Shown here one piece after another: positions 9,595-18,217 of a stretch of DNA of 64,000 nt (its first letter is position 1; each line of letters begins with the position of its first letter). The DNA comes from Maribellus sediminis (GTDB taxonomy: Bacteria; Bacteroidota; Bacteroidia; Bacteroidales; Prolixibacteraceae). The stretch is taken from the NCBI RefSeq assembly GCF_011799805.1, contig NZ_WXUB01000002.1:62001-126000 (forward strand), in the 5' to 3' direction. Made by a program: the position numbers and the translations under genes. The notes under the pieces are model-generated. The model saw nothing but the letters and a program-made list of their open reading frames with translations, searched no databases and was not told the origin of the DNA.

Positions 9595-10419
9595 TCACGA
9601 CTTTTCTCGGTGTTTGCGAAACCAGCGAATACTTGTGAAGTAAATCAGAATTAAAGAAATTCCCATAACAAGTCCGCTTACAGCCAGGAACTTTTCCTGT
9701 TCCAAAAGGTATATAGGGTGCTCATGCATCCGATCGCCATAAGTGACCGCCAACAGAACAAGCGAATTATTAATGGAGTGACCAAGAATAGCGACCAGAA
9801 TGTTATTGGTACGAAGCATCAGCCAACCCAGTAACAGGCCAAGCACGAAGGTGGCCGGCATTTGCCACGGATTCAGGTGAAAAAGCGAAAATAACAGGGC
9901 CGACATAAACACCGCCACAAAACCATTGTAATTCTTACGGAAGCCGTTAAAAATAAGTCCTCTGAAAATCAACTCTTCAACTACAGGAGCAATGACCGCA
10001 ACTTTTAAAAATACACCCATAAATCCATAATCGCCTTCAAAAATTTTATTGAATAATTCCCAGAACCAGGGGGGTGGTGGAATTGCTTTACCAACCCAGA
10101 TATTTACCAGGTCGAGAAAATTATGCGCACCCCAAAGAAAGGTGATAATCGGAATGATAACCAAAGGATTGAACAACTTAAAAGGGAAGATCTCCAGAAT
10201 CGGTTCCTTCGATTTTTTGATCCCGTATATAAGGATAAAAAGCACCGACCCTACGCCCAAAACAACTTTTTTTATAGGATTGTACAGGTATTCGGTGTCC
10301 TTGTAATAATCAATCAGCGCCAGCGGAAAATCAACCAGCGTCTGAATAAAAATATACAGAATAACCAGGTGGATCCCCTTTAAAATCGTCGGATAATATC
10401 TTTTCTCGTACGTTTCCAT
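9595..10419 (-). CDS. CPBP family intramembrane glutamic endopeptidase
   Basis: This 274-residue integral membrane protein has about eight hydrophobic segments and the CPBP/Abi (CAAX-protease-like) motifs in order: EELIFRG (the EExxxR site, about residues 150-156), LFSLFHLNPWQ (second His) and LGHSINN (third motif). These place the Glu/His catalytic set inside the membrane. Members include Rce1-like prenyl-protein proteases and bacteriocin self-immunity proteins; no bacteriocin gene is nearby. It is transcribed with GtrA- and DUF456-type neighbours, all minus strand and loosely spaced. Confidence 0.87.
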   Translation of the reverse strand: METYEKRYYPTILKGIHLVILYIFIQTLVDFPLALIDYYKDTEYLYNPIKKVVLGVGSVLFILIYGIKKSKEPILEIFPFKLFNPLVIIPIITFLWGAHNFLDLVNIWVGKAIPPPPWFWELFNKIFEGDYGFMGVFLKVAVIAPVVEELIFRGLIFNGFRKNYNGFVAVFMSALLFSLFHLNPWQMPATFVLGLLLGWLMLRTNNILVAILGHSINNSLVLLAVTYGDRMHEHPIYLLEQEKFLAVSGLVMGISLILIYFTSIRWFRKHREKS

Positions 10420-10474
10420 ACAAGAACTAAAGATAGCTAAATAGGGAGAAGTTCAAATGAAAGCGAAATAAAAA

Positions 10475-10996
10475 TTATGCACGGCTTCGGCTGGCTACCT
10501 GCCGTTTCCCGGTTTGAAAGGTGAAATAACGCTGAGCCACATAACTATAGATCACAACAAGGAAAGTAGTTATTACTTTCGAAAGCGGTGCATACCAGCC
10601 AAAGTATTCGACAAACAGTTTCAGGAAAACGTAATTCAAAAGGATAGAACCGCCTACAGAAAGTAAATAGCGGAATAACTGAATACGTCCTTTTAACTCT
10701 GAAGCTGTGAAAGTAACATATTTAGCCAGAAAGAAACCGGAAGTAAAGGTAACAGGGAAGACCATCAGAAAAGCGGCAATGTGTCCGCTGATGGCCACAA
10801 AGCCCAAATGAACGATTTGACCCTGAAGGATGTATTGATAGACTACAAAGTACAGAATGATATCGAGCAGGGTATTGGCACCACCTGTTGCCGCATACCT
10901 GAAAATTTCGCGTGGAATAAAATGCAAGAATGGAAAATAAAACCAATCTACAATCCGGATAATAAAGTTGCCTATTCTGTCAAAAATGTTCCGCAT
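10475..10996 (-). CDS. GtrA family membrane protein
   Basis: This is a 173-residue protein with four transmembrane helices in the GtrA pattern. It has a cytoplasmic N-terminus followed by FRYAATGGANTLLDIILYF, then FFLAKYVTF, LFRYLLSVG and a closing SYVAQRYFTF. GtrA-like flippases move lipid-linked sugars across the inner membrane for surface glycan modification. No glycosyltransferase partner is adjacent, so the substrate is unknown. The C-terminal tail is basic. Confidence 0.87.
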   Translation of the reverse strand: MRNIFDRIGNFIIRIVDWFYFPFLHFIPREIFRYAATGGANTLLDIILYFVVYQYILQGQIVHLGFVAISGHIAAFLMVFPVTFTSGFFLAKYVTFTASELKGRIQLFRYLLSVGGSILLNYVFLKLFVEYFGWYAPLSKVITTFLVVIYSYVAQRYFTFQTGKRQVASRSRA

Positions 10997-11147
10997 GAAT
11001 TTGTGTTAGACAAATTATGCTTGCAAAGAAAAGAAAACAATTTAAAATATGCCGGATTTACGTTTTTCTATGGCGGGTATTTTAAAACATTTTGTAAAAT
11101 ATTATGTACATTCGCCATCCAAAAATTATTGAACCTTTACACATATC

Positions 11148-12281
11148 ATGAAATCTTTTATCGTTATTTTATTCCTGATCGTTTTAGCAAAAACAATTTA
11201 TGCTCAACCTAAGGGATACATTGTGGCAGGCAACGATACCACAAATGTTATACTTAGTGTTAAGAAGAAACATCAGGAATATACTGTTAATTTTAGGCGT
11301 CTGCATGATGTTCAAATGAATTCATTAACAGCTCCGAATGCCAACGAAGTATTCGTTCCGGGGCAATGGAAGTACGTTTCTGTTAAGTTGGATTCTTTGG
11401 GCAATAATGTGTGGGCCAAATGTATTTTTGAAGGCGAGTACAGCCTGTTGGAATATAGGTCGGAATATTATATTGTTACAGCAACTGAAGTGTTCCATTT
11501 ACCTGCTCCCGATGACAAAAACAATCGCAATAAGTATAGCGGAATAATGACCATGTTGTTTTTTTCAAAGATAGATTACAATTACAGGTCGCTGGATTAT
11601 TCTGCCAAATCGTTGGTAGAACCATTGATTATCTATCATAAAAAGAACAATCTCCCTTATTTTGATTACAACAGTTATTTAACTGTGTCGTCATCAAATT
11701 TTGTGGAAGCTAATCTTGGTACTACACAAGGATTTTACCTTGCTGACCTAAATAAATATTCCTTTGACGGGCAATCGCTGGGGCTTGCTTTCAACAAAAC
11801 ATTTTTGTTTCCAGACTGGTCAAAAAAGTTAGGACTTTCTACAGGAGTAACACTCAATGTCGTATTTTTCGACGAGTATGCCAAAACTACGCTGGTAAAT
11901 GGAAACGCTTATGCTGATTTCAAAAATACCCTGTATTCTGCCGGCATTGTTGGGGCCATTGATTTTTATGTTGTCGATAATGCGAAGCTTACCGTAATGT
12001 TTGAAGCCGGCGTTGAATATGCCAGGTTATTTGCTTCTGATACGGAAGTCAGGATTGAACAAGAACGTGGGAATATTGTCAACACAGCAGTTAGGCCCGC
12101 TTCCTTAAATCAGAATTATCTTATTTCCCAATTCGATCGGCTAATTATTGGGGTTCCAAAACTGAATGAGTCAATTTTAGTAGGGTTGGGAGCTAAATTT
12201 CCATTGGGCACAAATTCAGAGGAAGCGAATGAGTTCGGTGTCGGGCAGTCACTTTGGTTATCCGTTTTTTATAAATTTTAG
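11148..12281 (+). CDS. exported protein with predicted outer-membrane beta-barrel
   Basis: I do not recognise the family. The 377-residue protein has a signal peptide (SFIVILFLIVLAKTIYAQ). A ~160-residue N-terminal part contains DDKNNRNKYSG, and a C-terminal half shows alternating hydrophobic and polar strands that end in a Phe (SLWLSVFYKF). This resembles small Bacteroidota outer-membrane beta-barrels. It is followed 5 bp later by an IPT/Kelch lipoprotein, so the two are probably made together, perhaps as an outer-membrane protein with a surface partner. That pairing is inference. Confidence 0.65.
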   Translation: MKSFIVILFLIVLAKTIYAQPKGYIVAGNDTTNVILSVKKKHQEYTVNFRRLHDVQMNSLTAPNANEVFVPGQWKYVSVKLDSLGNNVWAKCIFEGEYSLLEYRSEYYIVTATEVFHLPAPDDKNNRNKYSGIMTMLFFSKIDYNYRSLDYSAKSLVEPLIIYHKKNNLPYFDYNSYLTVSSSNFVEANLGTTQGFYLADLNKYSFDGQSLGLAFNKTFLFPDWSKKLGLSTGVTLNVVFFDEYAKTTLVNGNAYADFKNTLYSAGIVGAIDFYVVDNAKLTVMFEAGVEYARLFASDTEVRIEQERGNIVNTAVRPASLNQNYLISQFDRLIIGVPKLNESILVGLGAKFPLGTNSEEANEFGVGQSLWLSVFYKF

Positions 12282-12286
12282 CAATC

Positions 12287-14749
12287 ATGAAAAAATTATA
12301 TTTCCTGTTAATTGGTTTAATATTACTTCTTGCCGGATGCCAAAAAGAAGAATCCAGGGAATTTCCTTCAGTTCTTACTTCGCCTGATATAATAATCGAA
12401 GAGGATGGAGTATCCGTAACGGGATTGGTTGATGGTGATTGGTCTTCAGCAATTACCGATTATGGTTTTGTTTATAATATTAACGGTTTGGGCGAATCCA
12501 ATGAAATTCGTATTTCGTTGGGGGCAACCATTCCAGGCACTAATATTTTCGGTACTAAGATCGAACGAAACCTGCAAATTGGAGAAACATATACTTATAA
12601 AGCTTATGTTGTTACTTCGTCATACGTTGTGTATGGAGAGGAGAGATCATTTGTAAGCCTCGGAGGGAAAGCTCCTGAACTGGAGAGTTTTACCCCGGCA
12701 GTAGCTTCTATTGGCGATACGCTTACGATTAGAGGAAAGTATTTTTCTGATTTAAAGGGAATGAATAAAATATATTTCAACAATGCTTTTGTATATCCAG
12801 AAACTTCGAATGATACAATTTTGACTGTGATCGTTCCCAACACTTTAACTTCATATGAAAGTAAAATCCGGGTTGAAGTTGCAGGGAAGAGTTCGTTTTT
12901 TTCGAAAACCTTTAAGATAGCAGATCCGCTGATCGAAGAGATATATCCGAAACAAGTACTCCCAGGCGGCACAATTTATATAAAAGGGAAAGGTTTGGAC
13001 GCGGTTAAAAATGTTATAATCAATCAAAGATCAGTCTCTGTTCAGTATCGTCCTGATTCCATTGCCCAGTTTAAAATACCAACAGATATTTCCACAGGAA
13101 CTCAGGATTTAAGTGTTATGGTCTTCGAAAAACAAATTGACCTGGGGCAGAAGATCGAAATTGTATTGCCCAAAATTGTATCGGTAACTCCCGAAATCGC
13201 ATGGATCGATACAATCCTTACAGTTACCGGAAGCTACCTGAACTATTTGACTAATTTCAAACTTGGCGAATATCAATTACAGGAGGTTTTAAAAACTGAC
13301 AGTTTAGTACAGCTTCGGATTCCTGACATATTTACATCATCAACAATTACCGCCAGCTTTTATTCCTACACTATTCAATCGGGTCGGCAAATAAAATTGA
13401 ATATGCCCGTTATTACGTCTATTACGCCCGATGTCGCTTATGCAGGGCAGATTATTACCTTAAAGGGTGAACGTTTCTTTTACGGTATGTCTCCAAGTAT
13501 CGGAACCTTTCAATCCATAAGTTCAAATGAAGCTACTTTGGCCCTTCCATGGAATCTGGATGCCGGAGAATACACCATTGATTTGGAGTACTGGTACAGC
13601 ATTTCGGAGGGGACTGTTAGTTTTTCAATTCCCGAAATATCAATAATCGATTACTATCCTAAACAAATTAAGAGAGGAGATACGGTAAGCGTAGTTGTGG
13701 AGAATCTGCCTGAACAACTTGCCGGATATTATGCCGTAGCTTTTGATAACAAACCCAGCGAATTTTTCGAAAAAAAAGGAAACATTTTAAAGGTAACGGT
13801 TCCACAGAATGCAGAAATAAGTGCGTCCCCAAAATTGTCGGTTTATTTGGGAGGGCAGGTTGCCGAAATTCCCAATGCATTTGTTTTTAGCGATCCCTGG
13901 ATTAAACTGGATAAAAATTATTCCATGTTAAACGGTGCCTGTACCTTTGTTGAAAGCGCAGGAGAACACTATTTGCTATACCAGGATCAGCTAAAATCTT
14001 CGCTAAAGAAATTTAATCAGGATACCGAAGAATGGGTACAAATATCAAATACCGATTTGTTTAATTCTGTTCAGGTTTTAACTGCCTTTTCAACAGCCGA
14101 TAATATTTATTTCCTGGTTAGCGGGTGGAATTCGCAAAAAATCAGTTACTGCTATTCTATTTCGAACAACAAGTGGTCGCGGGTTGCCGATTATCCGGTT
14201 AGGGAGGATTATATTGCCACGACGTATTCATTTGTTTTCGATAATGTTGGCTACGCCGGAAATATCGATGCCTTATACAAATATGATGAAGCGACAAATA
14301 CATGGGAAAAGAAGTCTACTTTGCCTACCACACATTACGAGTTAGAGGATCCTTTCTATTTCAACACATCAGGTCGCGGTTATGTAGGTTTTAAAAAGTC
14401 AATTATAAATTCAACAGAATATAACGAGTTCTGGGAATATAATCCCGTGTCTGATACCTGGTCCGACCTGGGTAGCGCACCCATGCATGTGTACAGAGGG
14501 GGGAGTGCTGTTGTTTTAAATAACCGTGCTTACATTATTGGAAAAGGATATACTATTTTAGGTGAATTTGTCAGCTATGATTTGCAAACGCGGGCTGTAA
14601 CTAAATTAACTTCTCCTCCCGGCTACTGGGATAGAGACTATTATCTTTTTTACGAGAACGAAACTGTATATTTTATGACCAGGCCTTATCCCGAGGGATG
14701 GAAAATTTATAAAATTCCGGCAGAAGAATTGTCCAATCAGGTTCGGTAA
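12287..14749 (+). CDS. IPT/TIG-domain lipoprotein with Kelch-like propeller
   Basis: This 820-residue lipoprotein (lipobox LLAGC, Cys18) is likely anchored at the cell surface. Residues ~20-120 form a fibronectin-like opening domain. About four to five IPT/TIG immunoglobulin-like repeats follow (~125-545), each starting with a phrase such as ITSITPDVAYAGQIITLKGE. The last ~270 residues form Kelch-like blades (EEWVQISNTD, NNKWSRVADYP, TNTWEKKSTLP, SDTWSDLGSAP). Such proteins serve in adhesion or ligand binding; the partner is unknown. It is coupled to the beta-barrel gene upstream and converges on arfB with 13 bp between them. Confidence 0.8.
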   Translation: MKKLYFLLIGLILLLAGCQKEESREFPSVLTSPDIIIEEDGVSVTGLVDGDWSSAITDYGFVYNINGLGESNEIRISLGATIPGTNIFGTKIERNLQIGETYTYKAYVVTSSYVVYGEERSFVSLGGKAPELESFTPAVASIGDTLTIRGKYFSDLKGMNKIYFNNAFVYPETSNDTILTVIVPNTLTSYESKIRVEVAGKSSFFSKTFKIADPLIEEIYPKQVLPGGTIYIKGKGLDAVKNVIINQRSVSVQYRPDSIAQFKIPTDISTGTQDLSVMVFEKQIDLGQKIEIVLPKIVSVTPEIAWIDTILTVTGSYLNYLTNFKLGEYQLQEVLKTDSLVQLRIPDIFTSSTITASFYSYTIQSGRQIKLNMPVITSITPDVAYAGQIITLKGERFFYGMSPSIGTFQSISSNEATLALPWNLDAGEYTIDLEYWYSISEGTVSFSIPEISIIDYYPKQIKRGDTVSVVVENLPEQLAGYYAVAFDNKPSEFFEKKGNILKVTVPQNAEISASPKLSVYLGGQVAEIPNAFVFSDPWIKLDKNYSMLNGACTFVESAGEHYLLYQDQLKSSLKKFNQDTEEWVQISNTDLFNSVQVLTAFSTADNIYFLVSGWNSQKISYCYSISNNKWSRVADYPVREDYIATTYSFVFDNVGYAGNIDALYKYDEATNTWEKKSTLPTTHYELEDPFYFNTSGRGYVGFKKSIINSTEYNEFWEYNPVSDTWSDLGSAPMHVYRGGSAVVLNNRAYIIGKGYTILGEFVSYDLQTRAVTKLTSPPGYWDRDYYLFYENETVYFMTRPYPEGWKIYKIPAEELSNQVR

Positions 14750-14762
14750 TCAATTGGAAAGA

Positions 14763-15185
14763 CTACAAATCTGGTCGACGTCTTAAATTCTTTTTTAGCG
14801 AAAGTATTTTTTTTGTTTCCATGCGTTTTAAGCGCGACGCACGTGTTGGAGCTGTTTTCTTTCGAGGTTTTTGTTTGGTAAGCGCTTTTTCCAGTAAATC
14901 GAAAAATAAGGCGGTAACTTTCATTCGGTTCCGAAACTGACTGCGTTCGGCATCGGATGCTAATATCAGTTCACCCTCGGCATTTATCCTGTTTTTCAGT
15001 TTTTGAAGTAAAGTGCTTTTTTCATCCTCTGAAAAAACTTCAGAATCGGGTATTGAGAAACGTAATTCCACACGCGTGTTCACTTTGTTCAGGTTCTGTC
15101 CGCCCGGGCCACTGCTTCGGGTTGCCGAAAAGCGGCACTCATTTTCGAGTTGTTGTTGTATGGCTTCAGAAAGTAGCACGATCAC
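14763..15185 (-). CDS. arfB: peptidyl-tRNA hydrolase ArfB (ribosome rescue)
   Basis: ArfB rescues stalled ribosomes by hydrolysing peptidyl-tRNA. The 140-residue protein has the catalytic GGQ at residues 28-30 within SSGPGGQNLNKVNTRVEL and a basic C-terminal tail (KQPKPRKKTAPTRASRLKRM-like, then KNLRRRPDL) that enters the mRNA channel. It lacks the codon-recognition domain of release factors and has the normal ArfB size. The GTG start overlaps the stop of the Crp/Fnr gene (GTGA), so the two are translationally coupled. Confidence 0.92.
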   Translation of the reverse strand: MIVLLSEAIQQQLENECRFSATRSSGPGGQNLNKVNTRVELRFSIPDSEVFSEDEKSTLLQKLKNRINAEGELILASDAERSQFRNRMKVTALFFDLLEKALTKQKPRKKTAPTRASRLKRMETKKILSLKKNLRRRPDL

Positions 15186-15838
15186 CCATTTTTGCTGATA
15201 CCAACAAGCAACTTCGCGTCAGTAATTTCTATATTCTTGCCGTTTAGTGCGATCATGCCTTCTTTCTCGAACTCTTTCAAAAACTTGATGGCACTTTCGG
15301 TAGAAATAGAGGCAAAATCAGCCAGATCCTGGCGGGTGAGGTAACTAAAAATATCTTCCTTCAGGAAATCTTCCTGCGAAAGATAAAGCAGTGCAGAAGC
15401 CAGTTTACCGCGCATTTGTTTGTATGAAACATTTTTGATAATCTCGAGCAAATGTTTTTCCTGTCGGTAATTTTTAGAGGTAATCTGCAAGGCAAATTCA
15501 GGCTGATCGAGCAGTATTTTCTTAAGGCTTTCTTTTTCTATCATGCAGATCTCGGCAGTTGTAAGCGCCTGTGTTGAATAGGTATGCACGTTCTCTCCAA
15601 AAATGGAAGCGAAGGCCAGAAAATCGCCGGGTTTGGCGATTGCAATGTTAATCTGTTTATCGAAACCGGTTTGCAGGTAAACTTTTACCAGGCCCTTCAC
15701 CACATAGATCACGTATGGCGCAAAAGCTCCCTGTTTAAAAATATTCTCGCCTTTTAAATACTCAACTCTTGTTTTGTGTTCGTCGAGATCGGTAAAATGT
15801 TCCAGGCGGCAATCGTTATATGGTTCCGGATTATCCAT
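15182..15838 (-). CDS. Crp/Fnr family transcriptional regulator
   Basis: This 218-residue regulator has an N-terminal cyclic-nucleotide-binding-like beta-roll (~20-115, with KGENIFKQGAFAPYVIYVVKG and PGDFLAFASIFGE), a dimer helix, and a C-terminal winged helix-turn-helix with LTRQDLADFASISTESAIKFL as the recognition segment. There is no Fnr-type cysteine cluster, so it is not an obvious iron-sulfur oxygen sensor. It is divergent from the NifX-like/thioredoxin block (178 bp between starts) and a good candidate for its regulator, though no clear palindromic site was found in that gap. Confidence 0.88.
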   Translation of the reverse strand: MDNPEPYNDCRLEHFTDLDEHKTRVEYLKGENIFKQGAFAPYVIYVVKGLVKVYLQTGFDKQINIAIAKPGDFLAFASIFGENVHTYSTQALTTAEICMIEKESLKKILLDQPEFALQITSKNYRQEKHLLEIIKNVSYKQMRGKLASALLYLSQEDFLKEDIFSYLTRQDLADFASISTESAIKFLKEFEKEGMIALNGKNIEITDAKLLVGISKNG

Positions 15839-15987
15839 TTTTGTATAACTGCAAATTTATCATTTCCGCTCAAATATCAGGCTTTAAAAATCAATTCTGT
15901 TATTTGACAGGAAAAAAGCTGCGAAAGTTCATTCGGCCGGCTACCACCTTACAGCATCAATTTCTGGCACAGGTCAAGGGCTCAATC

Positions 15988-15995
15988 TATCTTTG
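15988..15995 (+). promoter_or_regulatory. Bacteroidota -7 promoter box before the redox block
   Basis: TATCTTTG matches the Bacteroidota primary-sigma -7 consensus TAnnTTTG and lies 21 bp before the ATG of the NifX-like gene. The -33 region is weak (a TTTCTGG word around 15961). The position leaves a short leader, as is usual in this phylum. Confidence 0.42.
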
Positions 15996-16016
15996 TAAAC
16001 GTAAATAAAACAAAAA

Positions 16017-16361
16017 ATGAGACGGGTAGCCATACCAATATTGGATAACACTTTAAGCGAATATTTCGGAGGATGTAATTTCTACGAAATTTTCGAGATC
16101 GAAGACGGAGAAGTCAGGAAGTCGTCGGTGGAAATACCAACGGTTGATGCGGTTGACCAACTTCCGCAATGGCTTGGAGAACGGGGGATAACCGATGTGA
16201 TCGTATACAAGATCAAAAAAGAGATCATTCGCTTATTTGCTTCTCAAAAGATCAATCTGTTTGTTGGTATTCACCAGGATACACCCGAAAACCTGATAGC
16301 AGACTATCTGCATGGAAATCTGGAATCGGATGAAAAAATCATTCAGGAAATAACAGTTTAA
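16017..16361 (+). CDS. NifX/NifB-like dinitrogenase cofactor-family protein
   Basis: This 114-residue cytoplasmic protein has the NifX/NifB C-terminal fold (Mo-Fe cofactor biosynthesis family). It starts RRVAIPILDNTLSEYFGGCNFYEIFEIEDGEV and continues with a GITDVIVYKI-type segment. In organisms without nitrogenase such proteins are thought to carry or sense iron-sulfur clusters. No nif gene is present here. It heads the redox block and lies ~26 bp before the thioredoxin-like gene, suggesting a role in redox or Fe-S homeostasis, which is inference. Confidence 0.78.
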   Translation: MRRVAIPILDNTLSEYFGGCNFYEIFEIEDGEVRKSSVEIPTVDAVDQLPQWLGERGITDVIVYKIKKEIIRLFASQKINLFVGIHQDTPENLIADYLHGNLESDEKIIQEITV

Positions 16362-16387
16362 TAAATAACATTCTAATACAATTTATC

Positions 16388-16738
16388 ATGAAATTATTGA
16401 GTACCGCACTGCACGAGATTGAAACTGCAGCAGAATTGGAAAAATTCATCAACGAAAACGAAAATGTAATGGTATGCTGTGGCCGCATGGGCCCAATGTG
16501 TCTGCCGGTTTACGATGTTATGGAAGAACTGGAGGAAGAGCGTACCAATGTAAAATTTGCGGTAATGGGATTTGATAATCCTGAAGCAGCCGTAATTCGA
16601 AATGCACCCGAATGTCGTGGTTTTATGGGCTTACCATTTACCATGTATTACAAAAACGGTGAGGTTGCACATGCTACCAGCAGCATTCAGAATATGCAGC
16701 AGGTAACCGACATCCTCGACGAGCGATTTGGTGCATAA
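16388..16738 (+). CDS. thioredoxin-like protein with a CX6C site
   Basis: This 116-residue protein has a thioredoxin-like fold. In place of WCGPC it has VMVCCGRMGPMCLP, with Cys30, Cys31 and Cys38, so the second cysteine sits seven residues after Cys31 rather than three. A further Cys lies at ECRGFMGLPFTMYYKNG, which carries the cis-Pro loop of thioredoxins (GLPFT). The spacing suggests either an altered redox centre or a metal-binding site. It sits between the NifX-like gene and thioredoxin reductase, with a strong hairpin downstream. Confidence 0.72.
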   Translation: MKLLSTALHEIETAAELEKFINENENVMVCCGRMGPMCLPVYDVMEELEEERTNVKFAVMGFDNPEAAVIRNAPECRGFMGLPFTMYYKNGEVAHATSSIQNMQQVTDILDERFGA

Positions 16739-16760
16739 TAAAAACCATTCAAGATACAGT

Positions 16761-16790
16761 CATCCCCGGTTCGCCGGGGGTGGCCCTTTT
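16761..16790 (+). terminator. strong hairpin between the thioredoxin-like gene and trxB
   Basis: CATCCCCGG and CCGGGGGTG pair as a 9-bp stem (one G-T wobble) around the loop TTCG (16770-16773), followed by GCCCTTTT. It lies 20 bp after a stop codon, so it is most likely a full or partial terminator. It also overlaps the GTG at 16780 that would otherwise lengthen TrxB, which argues for the start at 16810. Confidence 0.65.
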
Positions 16791-16809
16791 TAAAAGAAAT
16801 TCCAGAAAG

Positions 16810-17730
16810 ATGAACGAAGTTTTCGATACCATAATTGTAGGTGCAGGGGCTGCCGGATTAACAGCCGGAATCTATGCATCACGGGCAAAACTTTCCACTT
16901 TAATTTTGAATGAAGGAGCTGTTGGCGGCCAAATGGTGTTGACAGAGGAAATTGCCAACTATCCGGGTGTGCCAACAACCAAAGGATACATGCTGGCCAA
17001 TAACATGAAAATGCAGGCCAAAAGTTTTGGTTGTAAAATCAAGTCGAACGTTAAAATTGCAAAGTACGATCTTGATGGCGATATTAAAACCATTGAACTG
17101 GAAGACGGCCGCACGTTTCAGGGAAGGTCGGTTATTCTTACTCCCGGAGGAAGGCCACGATCGTTGAATATCGAGGGCGAAGATCAATTTAAAGGAAAAG
17201 GAATTTCGTACTGCGCAACCTGCGACGGTGATTTCTTTACCGGAAAAGAAGTGGTGGTAGTAGGCGGTGGAAATTCAGCTTTGGAAGAAGCAGTTGCACT
17301 TACAAATTTCGCCACAAAGGTTACTATTGTTCATCAGTTCGATCAATTTCAGGCGTTCAAACATGCGGTAGAAGAGGCCGAGAAAAATCCAAAAATCGAA
17401 TTTGTAATGGAATCGGAGCTGCGTGGCTTTTATGGTAACGGATCACTTCAGAAGGTTTCAATAGAACACTTGCCCACAGGAAACCGATCGGAATTAACAA
17501 CCGACGGTACCTTTATTTTTATCGGTTATCAACCCAATACCGAAGATTTAAAAGAGGTAATTGAATTGAATAATCACAATGAAATTGTTGTGGATGCCGA
17601 TATGAGAACCAGTGTTAAAGGCGTTTTTGCTGCCGGCGACTGCATCAACAAACGCTACCGTCAGGTTACAACTGCTGTAGCCGATGGTACAATCGCTGCT
17701 TTAAGTGCTTCAGACTACCTGCGTAATTAA
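16810..17730 (+). CDS. trxB: thioredoxin-disulfide reductase
   Basis: TrxB is the FAD enzyme that passes electrons from NADPH to thioredoxin in the cytoplasm. From the ATG at 16810 it has 306 residues. It contains the FAD-binding GAGAAGLTAG at the N-terminus, the redox CATC (Cys135, Cys138), the NADPH-binding GGGNSALEEA and a terminal FAD motif with VFAAGDC. The alternative GTG at 16780 adds ten basic residues and lies inside a hairpin. A membrane-anchored thioredoxin two genes downstream is its probable partner. Confidence 0.93.
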   Translation: MNEVFDTIIVGAGAAGLTAGIYASRAKLSTLILNEGAVGGQMVLTEEIANYPGVPTTKGYMLANNMKMQAKSFGCKIKSNVKIAKYDLDGDIKTIELEDGRTFQGRSVILTPGGRPRSLNIEGEDQFKGKGISYCATCDGDFFTGKEVVVVGGGNSALEEAVALTNFATKVTIVHQFDQFQAFKHAVEEAEKNPKIEFVMESELRGFYGNGSLQKVSIEHLPTGNRSELTTDGTFIFIGYQPNTEDLKEVIELNNHNEIVVDADMRTSVKGVFAAGDCINKRYRQVTTAVADGTIAALSASDYLRN

Positions 17731-17749
17731 GTATTGTTTGCAGTAATTC

Positions 17750-17757
17750 TATCTTTG
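17750..17757 (+). promoter_or_regulatory. candidate -7 box before the OsmC gene
   Basis: TATCTTTG matches TAnnTTTG and lies 35 bp before the OsmC start. A TTTG word at 17737-17740 is too close to be a normal -33 element, so this is only a candidate internal promoter that would express OsmC and thioredoxin separately from trxB. Confidence 0.35.
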
Positions 17758-17791
17758 CAGCGCAAAAAGAAATTTTATCAAAAAAAAATAC

Positions 17792-18214
17792 ATGTCGAAA
17801 CAACAGGTAAAAGTAGATTGGTTAGAGAATATGGCATTTGAAGCCGATGTTAATGGTCATAAAATTGTATTGGATGCCGCCGACGGAGTTGGAGGCGAAG
17901 ACCGTGGTCCACGCCCAAAACCATTGATGCTGACCGCACTGGCAGGGTGTACCGGAATGGACGTGGTTTCCATCCTTAAGAAAATGCGGGTAGAACTCGA
18001 TGGATTTAATGTGGTGGTTGAAGGCGACCTTACCGACGAACATCCTAAACAGTTTTATAAAATGAATGTTATCTATGAATTCACAGGGAAGGACCTGCCA
18101 TTGGAAAAACTTCAAAAAGCTGTTTCTTTGTCGGAAGAAAGATATTGTGGAGTCAGTGCTTTGTATAAAAAAGCCATCGAACTGACTTCGGAAATTAAAA
18201 TAAAAGAAGTATAA
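17792..18214 (+). CDS. OsmC family peroxide-resistance protein
   Basis: This 140-residue OsmC-like protein reduces organic hydroperoxides in characterised members. It carries the RGPRPKPLMLTALAGCTGMD segment, with Cys54 as the family's first conserved cysteine, and the later YCGVSALYKK, with the second cysteine. Both catalytic cysteines are present. It sits between trxB and the anchored thioredoxin, with 3 bp to the latter, fitting a thiol-based oxidative-stress unit. Confidence 0.88.
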   Translation: MSKQQVKVDWLENMAFEADVNGHKIVLDAADGVGGEDRGPRPKPLMLTALAGCTGMDVVSILKKMRVELDGFNVVVEGDLTDEHPKQFYKMNVIYEFTGKDLPLEKLQKAVSLSEERYCGVSALYKKAIELTSEIKIKEV

Positions 18215-18217
18215 GTT

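Noticed and set aside
16780-16809. Longer TrxB start (GTG at 16780)
   Set aside because: It lies inside a stable hairpin and adds ten basic residues before the normal FAD-binding start.
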